Shown here: positions 23,393 through 24,683 of the stretch, one piece after another | Layout: each line of letters begins with the position of its first letter | Numbering within the stretch: the first letter of the stretch is position 1 | Assembly: GCA_030615145.1 (NCBI GenBank) | Contig: JAUWZT010000015.1 | Location: forward strand, 1 to 24,683 | Source: Promethearchaeota archaeon | GTDB taxonomy: Archaea > Asgardarchaeota > Lokiarchaeia > Sigyniarchaeales > SOKP01 | DNA: 24,683 bases | Direction: 5' to 3' | Translations under genes and position numbers: made by a program | Notes under the pieces: model-generated | What the model was told of the DNA's origin: nothing | The model's input: only the letters and a program-made list of their open reading frames with translations | Database searches by the model: none

Positions 23393-24634
23393 TTAATTCT
23401 TCTTACTTTTTACTTTCACTTCAACTAAATTATAGTCCTTAGAACCTAATCCAATATCTTCTGCTGCTTTCAATTGTAATTCCCAGTGTTTGGATTCTTT
23501 CCCATTAAGATTTAAGTCTAATTCATGTGTTTCCGGATCAAATCTAGGTACGTAAGAAAACCATTCATGCGTGTTATCTTTAGACATATTTTTAACATCA
23601 CCTAAAATTGAATGAGGGTTCATTAAAGAAGAATGAATTAAATCAATAGCAACTTGATCTATAGCAACGGGATCCAGTGAGGATAAAACACCAATATCGC
23701 TCACAAATGGAATATCGGAACCACCTGTACAATCGCATTGCCAAGTTACATCTATAACATAATTGATATAAAATATTTTATCCTTTCCAAAATAATCAAC
23801 AACACCCGCAGCGTTATCTACCATCTGAGTTATAAACTCCTCCCGCGTTGATGCTCCGGTATCTATAACGTTATTTTTACAGACTGATTTACACATATAA
23901 CAGTATCTACATTTATTCTCATCGCGCTTTAATTTACTGTCTGTTCCTTCCGTTAAAGCATTTGTAGGACAAATTTTCAAACAATCTTCGTAATCAGAAA
24001 TTGGTGCGTCGTAATTAAATTCAAATTTTTTGCCAACATGCGCTTGAACTTTACCCCCTTTGCTTACGCACCCAATTCCTAGATTCTTTATAGCACCACC
24101 AAACCCAGCTCCAGCGTGCCCTTTAAAATGCGTAGCTAATATCATGTGGTCAAATTCTTTCAATCTACCCGCAACTAGTATTTCTTTAAATCGCTTACCA
24201 TTAATTTTTTGTATCGCTATATCGGTACCAACGCTACCATCTAGCATTAAAACTTTTGCTCCCATGGTTTCATCGGTAAAACCATGCATTTTAGCTATTT
24301 CTAAATATTCCTTTTCTGTTGCACGACCACTGTATTCCGTATGGGTCCCTGTAAACGCCTCTGGAGCCCCCCAACCGCACGATTCTGCTACAGATGGAAC
24401 TGTTTTTAAACCCTTTACATAATCGCATAGAAATCTTAAATAACTAGGACGTAAATATCTAATGTTCTCTAAAGCTCCGAAGTGGGTTTTGATTACAACT
24501 TTATCTCCTTTATTCACTTTTTTCTTAAATCCGATTTTATCCAGTGCTAAAGGACCTTTAACTTTACTTAAACTCTCTTCATGAGTGTGTGTTCGTGCTG
24601 TAAAGTAATAGACATCTGATTTCAAAAATACCAC
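23393..24634 (-). CDS. DUF362 family protein with ferredoxin-like Fe-S domain
   Basis: A 413-residue DUF362 protein, a family widespread in anaerobes whose reaction is not established. The family signature HFKGHAGAGFGGAIKNLGIGC lies at 169-189 and VAESCGWGAPEAF at 82-94. Residues 213-258 hold a ferredoxin-like insert: a full CxxCxxCxxxC set (Cys242, 245, 248, 252) after a half set with only Cys218 and Cys222 (EDCLKICPTNA). It can thus hold one [4Fe-4S] cluster with confidence, and a second only if other ligands help. No signal peptide is seen. The start is uncertain: GTG 24634 gives the length used here, but TTG 24625 (LKSDVYYF) fits the usual family start. It is the first gene of the minus-strand run ending at 20767. 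Confidence 0.85.
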   Translation of the reverse strand: MVFLKSDVYYFTARTHTHEESLSKVKGPLALDKIGFKKKVNKGDKVVIKTHFGALENIRYLRPSYLRFLCDYVKGLKTVPSVAESCGWGAPEAFTGTHTEYSGRATEKEYLEIAKMHGFTDETMGAKVLMLDGSVGTDIAIQKINGKRFKEILVAGRLKEFDHMILATHFKGHAGAGFGGAIKNLGIGCVSKGGKVQAHVGKKFEFNYDAPISDYEDCLKICPTNALTEGTDSKLKRDENKCRYCYMCKSVCKNNVIDTGASTREEFITQMVDNAAGVVDYFGKDKIFYINYVIDVTWQCDCTGGSDIPFVSDIGVLSSLDPVAIDQVAIDLIHSSLMNPHSILGDVKNMSKDNTHEWFSYVPRFDPETHELDLNLNGKESKHWELQLKAAEDIGLGSKDYNLVEVKVKSKKN

Positions 24635-24683
24635 TTTTACAAATATTAGGCTAATAAATGACTAATTTAATGATTTTTATTAG

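Overview
The window reads as chromosomal DNA of a low-GC archaeon. Shine-Dalgarno sites are of the GGTGA type, matching the archaeal 16S 3' end. Several genes have TTTATATA-like boxes, and convergent genes end in A/T-rich palindromes. The gene content (IFT52/GldG-like GIFT domain, LVIVD-repeat secreted protein, AbfD-type dehydratase, TldD/TldE pair, DUF362 and DUF2284 proteins, N-acyl-D-amino-acid deacylase) would suit an anaerobic Asgard (Lokiarchaeia-like) genome. That placement is inference: no rRNA or other phylogenetic marker is present. No tRNA, rRNA, transposase or CRISPR array was seen.

Layout. 1-1717 (-): 5' part of a secreted LVIVD-repeat protein. 1718-2172: gene-poor, with a 31-bp tandem repeat and a start-less C-terminal gene remnant. 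2173-3823 (-): DUF47/PhoU-like regulator and PiT phosphate transporter. 4038-5142 (+): DUF2284 metal-binding protein and a GNAT acetyltransferase. 5188-6498 (-): adenylosuccinate synthetase. 6684-7562 (+): GIFT-domain protein with a C-terminal coiled coil. 7696-9141 (+): 4-hydroxybutyryl-CoA dehydratase family flavoprotein. 9260-11979 (+): TldD and its TldE/PmbA partner. 12024-14814 (-): D-aminoacylase then an amidohydrolase. 15113-16525 (+): GPH-type MFS symporter. 16620-17066 (-): HxlR regulator. 17213-20713 (+): ATC-hydrolase family protein, SdhA-like flavoprotein, stand-alone SdhB-like [2Fe-2S] protein, aspartate/glutamate racemase. 20767-24634 (-): class V aminotransferase, DUF1326 protein, DUF362 ferredoxin-like protein.

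The most interesting unit is 12.0-20.7 kb. Two divergent intergenic regions (14887-14989 and 17072-17175) are near-copies of each other (about 94% identical), and both hold the same TGTAA-N10-TTACA dyad. One lies between the D-aminoacylase and the transporter. The other lies between the HxlR regulator and the oxidoreductase/racemase operon. This links four transcription units into one probable HxlR regulon for uptake, deacylation, racemisation and oxidation of amino-acid derivatives, possibly D-amino acids.

A second theme is translation starts. Four genes have an open reading frame whose conserved N-terminus lies upstream of any in-frame ATG, GTG or TTG. In each, a GGTGA-like site sits a normal distance before a near-cognate codon (ATT, ATC, ATA, ACG). 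The ATT start of the racemase is the best supported. Sequencing indels could explain some of the others, and the DUF1326 gene does show a probable T-run frameshift at its 3' end.
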